Assembly: GCF_004000925.1 (NCBI RefSeq)
Contig: NZ_BIME01000001.1
Coordinates: forward strand, 992,001 to 1,056,000
From: Paenibacillus illinoisensis NBRC 15959
GTDB taxonomy: Bacteria > Bacillota > Bacilli > Paenibacillales > Paenibacillaceae
DNA length: 64,000 nt
Direction: 5' to 3'
Each line of letters opens with the position of its first letter. Positions within the stretch are counted from its first letter, which is position 1. Shown here piece by piece: positions 1 to 9,739 of the stretch. Position numbers and translations under genes: made by a program. Under the pieces are notes generated by a model. It was not told the DNA's origin and ran no database searches. It was given only the letters and a program-made list of their open reading frames with translations.

Positions 1-227
1 TCGATCCAACGGCTCTTGGCATCGTTATGCCCGTAGTATGGCGGATCAATTATGCTCCGCGCCACCAAGGCCGAATGAACATCCCCTGGCACTTCCGCCC
101 CGATCCAGAAACGGTCATCCAGTGCAGCAGCTGCAATGTCCATCGTCCGTTTTTCCAAGGCTTCAAAATGCTGGATCTTCCATTGACCTGACAAATCCTG
201 ACTTGAATCACTCTTCCTCATCATCAT
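1..227 (-). CDS. GH2-family beta-mannosidase, N-terminal fragment cut by the window edge
   Basis: The first about 75 residues of a leftward gene are readable; the rest lies outside the window. The translation begins MMMRKSDSSQDLSGQWKI and continues with a tryptophan-containing strand, VPGDVHSALV and DPPYYGHND. This spacing is typical of the N-terminal sugar-binding jelly roll of GH2 beta-mannosidases (VPGxVHxxL then DPfyGxNE). Such enzymes release beta-linked mannose from mannan or glycan fragments, usually in the cytoplasm, and no signal peptide is seen here. Three ATG codons in a row (227, 224, 221) follow a purine-rich GGGGAGCGAGG; the exact start is open. It follows the response regulator gene by about 80 bp on the same strand, so it is probably the last visible gene of the importer/two-component operon, suggesting that operon serves a mannoside. 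The catalytic glutamates are off the window. Confidence 0.72.
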   Translation of the reverse strand, partial: MMMRKSDSSQDLSGQWKIQHFEALEKRTMDIAAAALDDRFWIGAEVPGDVHSALVARSIIDPPYYGHNDAKSRWI

Positions 228-306
228 ATGCCTCGCTCCCCAGATCCCTGAATCATTCCACATTATCGAAAACGTTTGCAGAAACAACTACAACCATTCG
301 TGTCTG

Positions 307-1893
307 CTAACTTCCTGAAGGCTTGAATGCATATGCCTCTTCGCGAAATTCACTCGGGGTCTTGCCTGTATGTTTTTTGAACAGCCTGCTAAAGTATTTT
401 ACGTCTTCATACCCACTCATGGCAGCCACTTCACTGACTTTTGCAGGAGAGACTGCCAGCATCTCCATGGCCCGCCGAATACGCATATTCGTTACAAAAT
501 CCCCAAACGTTGTACCTGTCTCTTTCTTGAACAGTTCGCTGAGATGTCCCGGGTGCAAATGGATTTGACCAGCCACCTGCTGTAGACTGATTTCTTGAGC
601 CAACCCGGATTCCATGTAGGCAATGGCCTTTTGCACATGCGAAGCCTGCCCCTGACCCATTTGGCTGTAATATGTATGCATCAGACCATATAAATGGTGA
701 AACAGCATATCCTGAAGGTCCGCAGCATCTGCATCAGGATTCGGCAACCATGGATCATATCGTGCAGGCTCTTCTCTTCCTATTGCACGCATCGTGCGAA
801 CCAGCCAGCGTTGTCCTGCAATGACCGCGGAATGCAAACAGGCATTGAACGATTCCGGTGTTACCTCCGGATCCAACACGAGTTCTTTCACAAGCTCCCG
901 CGTCCATGTGGTGAGCATGACAGGGTCATTATCGAGCAAAAGGGTCCCCAGCACGGTTTCCTCTTCATGCGTAAGTAATGTTTTACCACCCTTGCGGTTT
1001 TTTACATGCTCGATGCTCCAAATTTTATCGTCAAGCAGACTCATATATTGATACGCTGCGGATGCTGTTAAATAGCTTTCGTGAAGATGTATCTCGCCAC
1101 TAACCGGATGCCCTACAGCTGCACGGAGCGTACATTTCAGGAGCTGCTCCATATGATTAACTACCGTTCCCAGCGTGTTCAGCAATTCCTGCTGCCTGCT
1201 CGTTATCTGCATTACACCAATAATCTGTTCCTTATGAATATGTGTCGCTGCACCAGGCAGCATATCCTCCAGCATATTTTGCACGGCAAATCTCAGAAGT
1301 GCAGCAGAAGAGCGACTCCATCCTTGCGCACGAATAACGAATACAACCTGCTGATAGACCTGATTGCCGTCCAATGACACACCAGCAGACTCCGCCGCGC
1401 CTGGCTTCAAAAATGCTGGACACGAACCTGTAATCACATCACCTTCAATAACCCACCGTTCAAACAACCGCTGTTTATTCTCCTGTAAAAGTCGCCCTTC
1501 CTTGGACTTTTCTGTCCAGCGGTCCATAACTCTTTGCTTGGCCTGAAGAACCGTTTTGATGATCTCTTCCGGTTTGCTCGTTTTTAACAGATAATCCGTC
1601 ACACCCTGCCGAATCGCCTGCTGTGCATAAGAGAAGTCATCGTAGCCTGACAAAATAATGACCTCCATCTCAGGCAGCAATTGCAGTCCTTCATTTGCAA
1701 GTTCAAGCCCTGTCTTGCCAGTCATGCGGATGTCAGTCATCAGAATGTGCGGCCGCTCCTCAGCCAACCGGGACAACGCTTCTTCTGCCGAGGCTGCTGG
1801 TGTAAGGAGATCAATCCCCAGCTCGCCCCAGGCAATAACGCTGGCAAGTCCGGTGCGAATGATCACTTCATCATCGACAATCAGTAGTCTCAT
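307..1893 (-). CDS. YesN-type AraC-family response regulator
   Basis: A 528-residue cytoplasmic regulator. The N-terminal receiver domain (about residues 1-120) starts MRLLIVDDEVIIRTG and has the phospho-acceptor aspartate in ILMTDIRM and the conserved lysine in YLLKTSKP. A long central region without a recognised motif is followed by a C-terminal AraC double helix-turn-helix (about 425-525) including the typical GYEDVKYFSRLFKKHTGKTP. It should be phosphorylated by the kinase encoded just upstream, with which it overlaps by 4 bp (ATGA), showing translational coupling. The start is preceded by GGAGGAATCGCC. By family precedent it activates the sugar importer operon in which it sits. Confidence 0.93.
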   Translation of the reverse strand: MRLLIVDDEVIIRTGLASVIAWGELGIDLLTPAASAEEALSRLAEERPHILMTDIRMTGKTGLELANEGLQLLPEMEVIILSGYDDFSYAQQAIRQGVTDYLLKTSKPEEIIKTVLQAKQRVMDRWTEKSKEGRLLQENKQRLFERWVIEGDVITGSCPAFLKPGAAESAGVSLDGNQVYQQVVFVIRAQGWSRSSAALLRFAVQNMLEDMLPGAATHIHKEQIIGVMQITSRQQELLNTLGTVVNHMEQLLKCTLRAAVGHPVSGEIHLHESYLTASAAYQYMSLLDDKIWSIEHVKNRKGGKTLLTHEEETVLGTLLLDNDPVMLTTWTRELVKELVLDPEVTPESFNACLHSAVIAGQRWLVRTMRAIGREEPARYDPWLPNPDADAADLQDMLFHHLYGLMHTYYSQMGQGQASHVQKAIAYMESGLAQEISLQQVAGQIHLHPGHLSELFKKETGTTFGDFVTNMRIRRAMEMLAVSPAKVSEVAAMSGYEDVKYFSRLFKKHTGKTPSEFREEAYAFKPSGS

Positions 1894-3641
1894 GGCGATT
1901 CCTCCAGAAAGGGTATGGAAAATGAAATACGGGTCCCTCCACCGACACGGCTGTCCATTTCAAGTTGAGAAGCCGCACCATAATGGAGCAGCAATCTCTC
2001 ATTAACGTTGTGGATCCCGTAGCCACCAGCAGTGGGATTCACTTCCGGCAGTCTTTCCTTCAGCTGTTCCAGCCTCTCCTGGTCCATGCCGACACCATCA
2101 TCCAGCACCAATACGTTCATTCGTGCTTCGTCCTGATCTTGACGAATCATGATGGTGATCGTTCCCGGACCATTCTTGGGCTGAATACCATGTATCATGG
2201 CATTCTCAACGAGCGGCTGCAGCAGAAGCTTCAGCATCATCCGCTGCTCCAGTGCAGGATCCACAATATAGTGCACCGAAAATTTATCAGGGAAGCGGAT
2301 GGACTGCACCCGTACATAATGCTGGATATGGGCAACCTCCTGTCCAACAGGACAGAAATCCTTGCCGTTATTCAGGCTGATGCGCAGGAAATCACTTAAA
2401 CCTTCGACCATATCCGCAATCCGGCTCTCTTTTGACATCAGGGCAATCCAGTGAATGGACGATAGGGTATTATACAGAAAGTGCGGATTGATCTGTGCCT
2501 GAAGTGCCCTGAGATCAGCTTCTTTCTTGCGGGCTTCACCTTGTATAACCTCTTCCTTCAGGCTCTCGATATGTGCACCGAGCAGATTGTAGCTCTCTCC
2601 CAGTCTGCCGATCTCATCATCACTCTCAGATCGAAACAAGGGCAGCGGCCGATCCGGGTCAATACGGGACAGGTGCCTGGTGAGCACACGGAGCGGCCTT
2701 GTCACGCGGCGGACGGTAAACCAGACCAGCCCTGCACAGATTACAGCAGAAGCCACCACGGCTACAGCCGTGAGAATCAGTATATAACCGTTCTCCGACT
2801 TGTATTGGTCGTAAGGAACTGTTCCAGTCAACGTCCATCCAGTCAGCTGTTCCGGGTAATAGAGCAGCGTCCGTTTGTTTTCTCCGCTGCCATACGTAGT
2901 CGTCCCGCTCTCACTATGCCGAATCAGCGTCTGCAATTCTGGTTCGACCTGCTCCAGAGTCTGCCCAAGCCGGGATTTATCCATAGAGGACAGGATCTCT
3001 CCGGATTGTCCGACCAGCTCCAGACGCCCTTCACCTCTGCCTAGTCCGAGCGCAGCCCAGTCTTTGGAAATGGCCTTTTCATCCAGGCTGATCGCGAGCC
3101 ATCCGATGGGTCGATAATCATGAATGCTGCGGATGGGACGCACCAACGTGATCACATTTTGTATGCCTGCATAGTTGCGAACCGGATAGACGCCGGTCCA
3201 CATTTTTACCGCATCGCCAGCAGGAGCTGGCGGATCGGAAGTACCCGGTTCATACCAGGTAGCCGTTGTCAGAACAGCATCAAACCGATCCGGATATATC
3301 GCTATATTCGCAATATATTTTTTAGACGCCGCCAGATTGGTCATCCTGCCGACAATATCCACGCGGTCCAGTTCATGATCTTCATTTCGGCTCAGATACT
3401 GCTGAATATCGCGCTCTCCAATCAGGAAAATCGAAATATTCTCGGCGTCCTGCAGCATGTAACGAAGATTGGCTTCCACCTGTTTCAGCGTGTCCATACC
3501 GGACAGCTTCGTTTTCTGCTCGGTAATGCGGGAAGAGATCAGAAATGCGAACAGACCCAGCGCCAGCAGCGGCACGATCATGGAGGCAGTTACGACAACC
3601 GAGAGCTTCCTCTGCAGCGATGATGTGAGCCAGCTTCCCAA
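1890..3641 (-). CDS. YesM-type sensor histidine kinase
   Basis: A 583-residue membrane kinase. Transmembrane segments lie at about residues 15-37 and 286-308 and bracket an extracellular Cache-like sensor domain. A HAMP segment follows, then a His_kinase domain with the phospho-acceptor His387 in QAQINPHFLYNTLSSI and a C-terminal HATPase with LLLQPLVENAMIHG and GGYGIHNVNERL. This is the class that pairs with YesN regulators. The start codon is TTG with a strong GAGGAGG seven bases upstream. It follows the MalG-like permease by 29 bp and overlaps the regulator by 4 bp, so importer and sensor are probably co-transcribed. Confidence 0.93.
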   Translation of the reverse strand: MGSWLTSSLQRKLSVVVTASMIVPLLALGLFAFLISSRITEQKTKLSGMDTLKQVEANLRYMLQDAENISIFLIGERDIQQYLSRNEDHELDRVDIVGRMTNLAASKKYIANIAIYPDRFDAVLTTATWYEPGTSDPPAPAGDAVKMWTGVYPVRNYAGIQNVITLVRPIRSIHDYRPIGWLAISLDEKAISKDWAALGLGRGEGRLELVGQSGEILSSMDKSRLGQTLEQVEPELQTLIRHSESGTTTYGSGENKRTLLYYPEQLTGWTLTGTVPYDQYKSENGYILILTAVAVVASAVICAGLVWFTVRRVTRPLRVLTRHLSRIDPDRPLPLFRSESDDEIGRLGESYNLLGAHIESLKEEVIQGEARKKEADLRALQAQINPHFLYNTLSSIHWIALMSKESRIADMVEGLSDFLRISLNNGKDFCPVGQEVAHIQHYVRVQSIRFPDKFSVHYIVDPALEQRMMLKLLLQPLVENAMIHGIQPKNGPGTITIMIRQDQDEARMNVLVLDDGVGMDQERLEQLKERLPEVNPTAGGYGIHNVNERLLLHYGAASQLEMDSRVGGGTRISFSIPFLEESP

Positions 3642-3670
3642 TTCTTTTCCTCCTCTGGATGCACCTTCGT

Positions 3671-4546
3671 TTAACCCTTAACCGCTCCAGCCGTCATGCC
3701 TTTCATCACCTGTTCCTGAAAAACAAGATATAGAATTATGGTCGGAATAACCGACAATGTCATGGCGGCCAGCGTTAATCCATAATCCGTCTGGTATCCG
3801 TCCGCGAAATTCGCAATCGCCAGCGGTAACGTTTTCAATCCTGTCTTGTTAATGAATACAAGTGCGAACGAAAAGTCGTTCCAAGCATGCAAAAAACTCA
3901 GAATCGTAACGGTAGACAAGGCAGGCACTGACATCGGCAGCATGATCCGGGTAAACAGTCCCCACAGACCTGTTCCATCGATAAACGCCGCCTCTTCAAT
4001 ATCACGTGGTACACTCGTCAGATATGCCGTCAGTACAAAGATGGCCGTTGGCAATGCAAAGGCCGTATACGGCAGGATTAATGCCCAATACGTATTCAAT
4101 AGGGACATCTGCTTCATCAGAATGAACAAAGGAACCAGTGTGCTATGAATGGGAATCAGCATACCTACAACGAAAAAGGTCATGACCAGCCCTTTCCAGC
4201 GGAACTGGAATCGTGCAAGTATGAATGAGGCTAGAGCTGCAATAAACAAAGTCAAAATCAATGATCCCAATGATACCACCAGTGAGTTGCCAAATGCCGT
4301 ACCCAATCTGGAGCTTTCCCATGCATTGGTGAAATTGGCTACATTCCATTGGGCCGGCAAACCAAATGGCCTGCTGTAGAAATCTTCATTCGTTTTGAAC
4401 GCACTGATCACAAGCCAGTAAAACGGATACAATGTTAAAATACCATACACCGTCAGCAGCGTCCAAACAATTCCGCTGCGCAGCCGGCGAACCGGATGGC
4501 CTGAAGCTCTTCCTGGTGATGGCATCGTTACAGGTGTCGTACTCAT
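3671..4546 (-). CDS. CUT1 sugar ABC transporter permease, MalG type
   Basis: A 291-residue integral membrane protein with six predicted transmembrane segments. The cytoplasmic EAA loop, EEAAFIDGTGLWGLFTRIMLP, contacts the ATPase; the C-terminal ...EQVMKGMTAGAVKG ending is typical of MalG/AraQ/LplC permeases of carbohydrate importers. It forms the channel with the MalF-like permease encoded 18 bp upstream and receives substrate from the lipoprotein at 5,615. No ATPase gene is present nearby, so a shared MsmX-like ATPase is presumably used. The start has AGGGGGAACTGTA before it. Confidence 0.93.
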   Translation of the reverse strand: MSTTPVTMPSPGRASGHPVRRLRSGIVWTLLTVYGILTLYPFYWLVISAFKTNEDFYSRPFGLPAQWNVANFTNAWESSRLGTAFGNSLVVSLGSLILTLFIAALASFILARFQFRWKGLVMTFFVVGMLIPIHSTLVPLFILMKQMSLLNTYWALILPYTAFALPTAIFVLTAYLTSVPRDIEEAAFIDGTGLWGLFTRIMLPMSVPALSTVTILSFLHAWNDFSFALVFINKTGLKTLPLAIANFADGYQTDYGLTLAAMTLSVIPTIILYLVFQEQVMKGMTAGAVKG

Positions 4547-4564
4547 TACAGTTCCCCCTCTCTT

Positions 4565-5443
4565 CTAATTCTCTTTTCTTTTGCGACTGGTCACCCACTG
4601 GCTTGTTCCGATAAGCAGCAAGGAGATCAATACAATGGTTGTCGAGATTGCACTACCGAAACCGTAACGGTAGGTTGTAAAGGTTGAATTATACATATAC
4701 GTAGCGAGCAGCTCGGTTGCATGAGCCGGACCACCTTTGGTCATGATGTACACCAGATCAAACGATTTCAGACTGCCCGAAATACACAGAATGATCGCAA
4801 CCTGCACGGTACCCCAGATCATGGGCAGTGAGATCGATACCAGCTTACGGATGCCCGAAGCGCCGTCAATTTTGGCAGCATCATGTATTTCACCAGGAAT
4901 GTTTTGCAGTGCAGAGATGAAAATAATAAGGTACAAACCAACGAAGCTCCACAGCAGTGGCGGTACGAGAGAGAAGATGGCAATTTTATCGTCAGAAAGC
5001 CATTGCAGCTTCCAGCTCTCCAGGCCGAGCGCATCCAGCAGGAAGTTCAGGATCCCGATCTGCGGATGATAGATATACTGCCAGATCATGCCGATAACGA
5101 CGGTAGACAAGACCATGGGCAGGAAGACAGCAGAGCGCAGGAAGCGCTGCAGCGGATTGCTTTTGTGTAAAATGACCGCGAGCATCAGCGCTAACGGAAT
5201 CTGACCGAACACGGAGGCCAGTACAAAAATGACGTTATTTTTCAGTGCCCGCCAGAATACCGGGTCATGCCAGATCTCCACATAGTTATTCAGACCGATA
5301 TATTTGGACTCCCCGATGCCGGACCAGTTGAAGAAGCCGTAATAGGCTGACCATACAACCGGAACAAATACAAACAATGCATATATGATGACTGCCGGAG
5401 CAAGCCCCAGCATAATAAAGCGACGACTGCGCAGTGCATTCAT
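4565..5443 (-). CDS. CUT1 sugar ABC transporter permease, MalF type
   Basis: A 292-residue membrane permease beginning MNALRSRRFIMLGLAPAVI. I chose this start at 5,443 over an upstream in-frame ATG at 5,587 because a GGGAAGTGAAGG ribosome site sits just before it, the longer N-terminus has no family counterpart, and the upstream part contains a hairpin. The EAA loop is HDAAKIDGASGIRKLVSISLP. It pairs with the MalG-like permease downstream. The 170-bp gap separating it from the binding-protein gene holds a terminator-like hairpin (5,516-5,537), suggesting lower expression of the permeases than of the binding protein. Confidence 0.92.
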   Translation of the reverse strand: MNALRSRRFIMLGLAPAVIIYALFVFVPVVWSAYYGFFNWSGIGESKYIGLNNYVEIWHDPVFWRALKNNVIFVLASVFGQIPLALMLAVILHKSNPLQRFLRSAVFLPMVLSTVVIGMIWQYIYHPQIGILNFLLDALGLESWKLQWLSDDKIAIFSLVPPLLWSFVGLYLIIFISALQNIPGEIHDAAKIDGASGIRKLVSISLPMIWGTVQVAIILCISGSLKSFDLVYIMTKGGPAHATELLATYMYNSTFTTYRYGFGSAISTTIVLISLLLIGTSQWVTSRKRKEN

Positions 5444-5515
5444 TCCTTCACTTCCCTTCATTAATGCCTTACATATCTCCTTCACACATTGAAAGCCTGC
5501 AAATGAAACGGAAAA

Positions 5516-5537
5516 CCCCTCCCCTGCCGGGAAGGGG
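5516..5537 (-). terminator. Intercistronic hairpin between binding-protein and permease genes
   Basis: The arms at 5,516-5,524 and 5,529-5,537 pair with one mismatch around a four-base loop, and on the minus strand the stem is followed by GTTTTCC. It lies between the lipoprotein stop (5,615) and the permease start (5,443). It may act as a leaky terminator or a 3' stabiliser that keeps the binding-protein message in excess, as known for other binding-protein operons; that role is inferred. Confidence 0.55.
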
Positions 5538-5614
5538 CTATACTGCTCAGTTAATCCCATGAAGTACGAATCACCGAGCGTTTTCAATCTACAACCTATT
5601 CCTCATCGATTCTG

Positions 5615-6928
5615 TTAATTGCCAGCGGCATTAGCCTGTGCAGCCTGAATTTTGGCAGCGATATCTTCCGCTTTGCCGCCCATCAGCAGTTCCTGCAATC
5701 CATTATTAATAACTTCAACCGTTGCAGACCCCAGCTTGGAATCGTAAACCGGATTAATCTTCACTTCCTGCATCAAGTCGTACAATTCGATGAACAATGG
5801 ATGTGCCTTGGATTTATCCAGCTCAATGTTGTAGCTAACGAGTGTACTGCTGTCCAGCGTAGCCTTTTGGCCGTCAGGCCCTGCCAGGGCATAGAACAGC
5901 TCCATGGCTGCCTCTTTTTGGGCACCGCTCAGCTTTTTGCTTACACCCAGACCGGTACCTACCACACCTGATGTCGTTCTTGGCTCTCCTTCACCACCAT
6001 CTACCGGGGGAAGAATAGTAATATGAGTGTTGTCCAATACCTCCGCAGGTGCGTTGTTCACCAGGTTCGCCAGGGCCCATCCACCATTCATGACCATGGC
6101 TGCTTTCCCCTGAAAATACAGCTGCATCATCTGGGTTTCGTCAATGCTGTTGAACCCATCCTGAAATGCTTTGCTGTTACCAAGCTCCTGCATTTTGTTT
6201 AACGCCTCAATAAACTGCGGATCCGTAAAACTGGCACCATCCTGGGCTGCTGCTTTCAGAAACCAATCTGTACCCGTAATCCGGTCTGCCAATGTACTGA
6301 AGATCGTCGATTGTGCAACCCAGTTGGCCTTGTTCCCCAGCGCCATTGGAATAACCTTGTTCTCATTAAACGTTGCAATGGCCTGTTCCAATTCGGCCCA
6401 CGTTTCAGGAACTTTGACGTTATACTGTTTAAACAGTGCTTCGTTGTAATAAATGAAGGAACTTGGCGCCAGATTCATCGGCACGGAGTAGATGTTTCCG
6501 TCAACCGTATATCCATCCAGTGCATTCGGGATAAAGTTGTCCTTCCACTCCGGCTTCGCATCCAGCTCTGAGTTAATGGGCTGAAGCAGATCGCCTTTTA
6601 CAAACTCTTTCGTCATGGCATCCGGCCACATAACAAACAAATCCGGCATTTCGTTTGCAGCTGCTACAGTACGGAGCCTTGTTTTAAGGCCGTCTGTCGG
6701 CAATCCCTCATCCACCACTTCAATATCCGGATGTGCTGCCCGGAAATCTTCAATAATTTTTCGCATGGCTACTGCCTTTGCATCCTGTCCGGTCCAGTTA
6801 TGCCACAGCGTAACCGTGACTTTATCGCTGTTGCCCGTTCCCTCCGAACCATCACCGCCACTGCAGGCAGCGAGTACCATCGAAAACAAGGCAATTGCCA
6901 CAAAACCCGAAAGCCATCTTTTTAACAT
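5615..6928 (-). CDS. Sugar-binding lipoprotein of CUT1 ABC importer
   Basis: A 437-residue extracellular solute-binding protein (family 1). It starts MLKRWLSGFVAIALFSMVL and has a lipobox LAAC with the lipidated cysteine at about residue 22, so it is tethered to the outer face of the membrane. The ORF is open upstream to 7,042, but the ATG at 6,928 is preceded by GGGGGAG and starts a perfect lipoprotein signal, so it is preferred. It is the first gene of the operon with two permeases, the YesM/YesN pair and a GH2 beta-mannosidase. A cre-like operator lies 43-56 bp upstream. Confidence 0.93.
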   Translation of the reverse strand: MLKRWLSGFVAIALFSMVLAACSGGDGSEGTGNSDKVTVTLWHNWTGQDAKAVAMRKIIEDFRAAHPDIEVVDEGLPTDGLKTRLRTVAAANEMPDLFVMWPDAMTKEFVKGDLLQPINSELDAKPEWKDNFIPNALDGYTVDGNIYSVPMNLAPSSFIYYNEALFKQYNVKVPETWAELEQAIATFNENKVIPMALGNKANWVAQSTIFSTLADRITGTDWFLKAAAQDGASFTDPQFIEALNKMQELGNSKAFQDGFNSIDETQMMQLYFQGKAAMVMNGGWALANLVNNAPAEVLDNTHITILPPVDGGEGEPRTTSGVVGTGLGVSKKLSGAQKEAAMELFYALAGPDGQKATLDSSTLVSYNIELDKSKAHPLFIELYDLMQEVKINPVYDSKLGSATVEVINNGLQELLMGGKAEDIAAKIQAAQANAAGN

Positions 6929-6970
6929 CTCTATACTCCCCCTTGGCTGTTTGAATACCCTCATTGTAAA

Positions 6971-6984
6971 TGGTAACGCTATCA
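6971..6984 (-). promoter_or_regulatory. cre-like/LacI-family operator candidate before the 5,615 operon
   Basis: On the minus strand this reads TGATAGCGTTACCA, an imperfect palindrome with two mismatches to the CcpA cre consensus TGWAANCGNTNWCA. A possible -10 (TATGAT) overlaps its start. It belongs to the TGATAGCG series found at several sugar promoters in this window. Confidence 0.55.
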
Positions 6985-7068
6985 TAACGTAAGGTGACGA
7001 TCCACGGATGGTGGGGTGAAAAATATCGGATGCCCTACCCAATAGCGTGTTACTTGTAATTAGAACAA

Positions 7069-7094
7069 AAAGAGCTCTCGATGGAGAGCTCTTT
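7069..7094 (-). terminator. Rho-independent terminator of the acyltransferase gene
   Basis: A perfect 11-bp stem (AAAGAGCTCTC / GAGAGCTCTTT) with a four-base loop, followed on the minus strand by TTTTTGTT. It lies 42 bp after the stop of the acyltransferase gene at 7,136. Confidence 0.88.
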
Positions 7095-7135
7095 AAGCAA
7101 ACAAACTATTTCGTATGAAAAAGAATAAGTTCAAT

Positions 7136-9220
7136 TTATTTCATGCTGCTTTTGATAAGTGCCGCAAAAGCTTCCGAGCCTTCCTTCGTCAAATGTACGC
7201 CATCTTTTTCAAAGTACTCGTCGTGCCCTTCGCTTGCACTGTTCCAATCAATGAGGGAAACATTACTGTAAGATGAGGCTGCTTCGTTCAGTGCTCTGTT
7301 AACCGTTCGTTCCCAAGGACGAGGGACCCGGACAGTAACCAGATATACATGATTCTCATCCTTGAGGTAATCCAGCACGGAATCCAGACTTTTGGAATTG
7401 AATGAACCGTTGGTTCCCAGCTCAAGGACAACCTGATTGCCAAGTTGGTCGTTTCGTTTAAGCCCATCCAGGACATCGGCTGCCTCCCACATCTGACGAC
7501 CAACATGACCATCCACGTGTACCCCGGACATATGTTGTTCCAAATAAGGCTTGGCATCCAGAATGACCGAATCCCCTATCACGGTATAGTGGATCTTGCC
7601 GTCTTCAGCAGGGGGAGCTTTGTCTCCACCCTCTTGCGAAGCATCTCCTGGCTGATCCGGGTTCCCCGCAGAATCAGTCCCGTTATCATCGGCATGATCC
7701 TTATTTCCAGCAGCATCTCCAGCAGTCTGGTTCGGCTCATCAGCGGCCGTTCCATCTCCTTCATCAGATGCCGGTTCCTCCGTTTTGGAAGGCGTATCTG
7801 GCTTCGACGTCTGCTCTGCTGGCTTGTCTTGCTGATTGCCACCATCATCTGCAGGCTTGTCATTCTTCTGCGGTGCCGGCTTCTGGCCGGAACCTGCAGT
7901 ATCAACAGGAGCCGGAAGAACATCCTGTCCGATCTCTTCATGCACAGCATGTTCTCCATTCAATGTGGTAGACATCGATACAGAATGTGAGTCGGAGTTC
8001 GCTGCAGAGGAAATCATCATCTGTGACACGGTTAAGCACATAAACAGAGCTGACATCACCACTCCGCCCCGCTTCAACCAGATCTGATGCGTACTAATAC
8101 CGTTTCGCCCTCTACCCCATAGCCGGGACCAGGTATCACGGAATCCGTTATAGCGGATTGGATTTTCGATAAACTTCAATGATAGCGAAGCCAGCACTAC
8201 CGTTGCTGCAACCTGCAGAACCTTTCGAACCGGATGTAAACCTCCCGTATCGACCACAGGACTTGTCAGGATGATTACAGGATAATGCCAGAGATAGAGC
8301 CCATAGGAACGCTCCCCAATCCATCTCAGCGGTTTTGCACCAATCAGGCGTCCCAGCATCGAAGAGGGATGGGCCAACACAGCGACCAGCAGCGTAGTAG
8401 CTATGGCTTGAAGTACCATGCCCCCTTGGTAGAGCGATGGTTCATATTCACTGCTGTTCAGCATCATGTAGACCAGCAGGGCCAGTGCTGCCAAGCCCGA
8501 TACATCGAGCACGGCTCGATTAAGGTTCGCAAGGGAGGAGGACAGTTTGCGGCTTGGCCACACAACAGCCAGGGCAGCCCCGGCCAGCAAGGCAAAAGCA
8601 CGCGTGTCCGTACCATAGTACACACGGCTCGGGTCCAGATTCGGATTATATAGAATAGCCATTGCTCCAGCAGATAACTCAGCGGCAACGACAATAAAAA
8701 CAACGAGCCATCCCTTTCTTTTGAACAGCTTAATTGAAAGGATAAGGAGCAGCGGCCACACCAGGTAAAACTGCTCTTCCACGGCAAGCGACCAGAAATG
8801 TCCGAACGGTGATGGAGGACCGAAACTCTCAAAATAGGATACTTGGTGGAAGATATACCACCAATTGCTTATGTATAATACACCCGATATAATGTCCCCA
8901 CGCAGGGCAGCAAGCCGGGAAGGATCTGTGAAGAGAAGCCAAATCATGACCACTGCAGTCATGGTAAGCATGCCAGGCACGAGACGCCTGATTCGTCTCA
9001 CCCAAAAATCACCGAGTGATATGCGTCCATGTTCCTGCCATTGGGACACAAGAATATCTGTAATCAGATAACCTGATAAAACAAAGAAAATGCCTACACC
9101 GAGCAAACCGCCGGGAATAAAACTCAGATTAAGATGATATCCAATCACAGCAAGCACGGCAATGGCCCGCAGACCATCCAATCCGTTCATATGCCGCCTG
9201 TTGTTCAACGTTTGTGACAT
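7136..9220 (-). CDS. OatA/YrhL-like membrane O-acetyltransferase with SGNH domain
   Basis: A 694-residue membrane protein. Residues about 5-380 form an acyltransferase-3 domain with many transmembrane helices, opening with MNGLDGLRAIAVLAVIGYH, whose histidine is typical of the family. A roughly 120-residue Asp/Glu/Pro/Lys-rich linker leads to an extracellular SGNH esterase-like domain with the GDS nucleophile motif VIGDSVILD and the terminal DGVHLT (Asp/His) pair. The architecture matches peptidoglycan or wall-polymer O-acetyltransferases such as OatA and YrhL. The ORF is open to 9,250, but ATG 9,220 has AAGGAGGGG five bases upstream. It is monocistronic. Confidence 0.88.
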   Translation of the reverse strand: MSQTLNNRRHMNGLDGLRAIAVLAVIGYHLNLSFIPGGLLGVGIFFVLSGYLITDILVSQWQEHGRISLGDFWVRRIRRLVPGMLTMTAVVMIWLLFTDPSRLAALRGDIISGVLYISNWWYIFHQVSYFESFGPPSPFGHFWSLAVEEQFYLVWPLLLILSIKLFKRKGWLVVFIVVAAELSAGAMAILYNPNLDPSRVYYGTDTRAFALLAGAALAVVWPSRKLSSSLANLNRAVLDVSGLAALALLVYMMLNSSEYEPSLYQGGMVLQAIATTLLVAVLAHPSSMLGRLIGAKPLRWIGERSYGLYLWHYPVIILTSPVVDTGGLHPVRKVLQVAATVVLASLSLKFIENPIRYNGFRDTWSRLWGRGRNGISTHQIWLKRGGVVMSALFMCLTVSQMMISSAANSDSHSVSMSTTLNGEHAVHEEIGQDVLPAPVDTAGSGQKPAPQKNDKPADDGGNQQDKPAEQTSKPDTPSKTEEPASDEGDGTAADEPNQTAGDAAGNKDHADDNGTDSAGNPDQPGDASQEGGDKAPPAEDGKIHYTVIGDSVILDAKPYLEQHMSGVHVDGHVGRQMWEAADVLDGLKRNDQLGNQVVLELGTNGSFNSKSLDSVLDYLKDENHVYLVTVRVPRPWERTVNRALNEAASSYSNVSLIDWNSASEGHDEYFEKDGVHLTKEGSEAFAALIKSSMK

Positions 9221-9739
9221 TCGCGCCCCTCCTTGTTGCTTCGGGCCCACATCGTGGATGTCTGGGGCAGCTGCAAATCAGCTTGGCTTCGCATCGTGAT
9301 TCTGGTTGTCATTAACATACGTATTGCACCTTTCGTCATTCATTTCCAATATATCGATCAACACTCACGTTTAGCATTATACGCTCAAGCGCAGTGAGAT
9401 AAATTACAGCAGTAGTTACAAAGTGGTGAAACGATGTAACCTTTCCTGCCAGCTAATATAGCTGTAAAATCATACTCCAAAATTGTCGTTTAATACAGTC
9501 TTTTTCTTGGGCTGGGTAATATTACCTCACTACCATATCAATACAAAAAGACCGCCGACTTCCTCAGCAGCCACAATCCATTATAAACCTATCCTCAGCC
9601 GGATTGAAAGTTTTGCCCATAAATGCTTCTAGATGCCTAGGTCTCTGGAGGTGAAAAGGACGAATCCTCTTTTATTCCGGGAATCCTCTAGTTGAAATCA
9701 TCCTCTGAAGCCCGCTGATTCTACGTCAGGTCATACAAA
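9221..9739 (-). other. Intergenic region upstream of the acyltransferase gene
   Basis: About 520 bp without a credible gene. The only signal I see is a TATAAT hexamer on the minus strand (9,376-9,381), about 155 bp before the acyltransferase start, with no good -35 partner. The rest is unremarkable AT/GC-mixed sequence. Confidence 0.35.
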
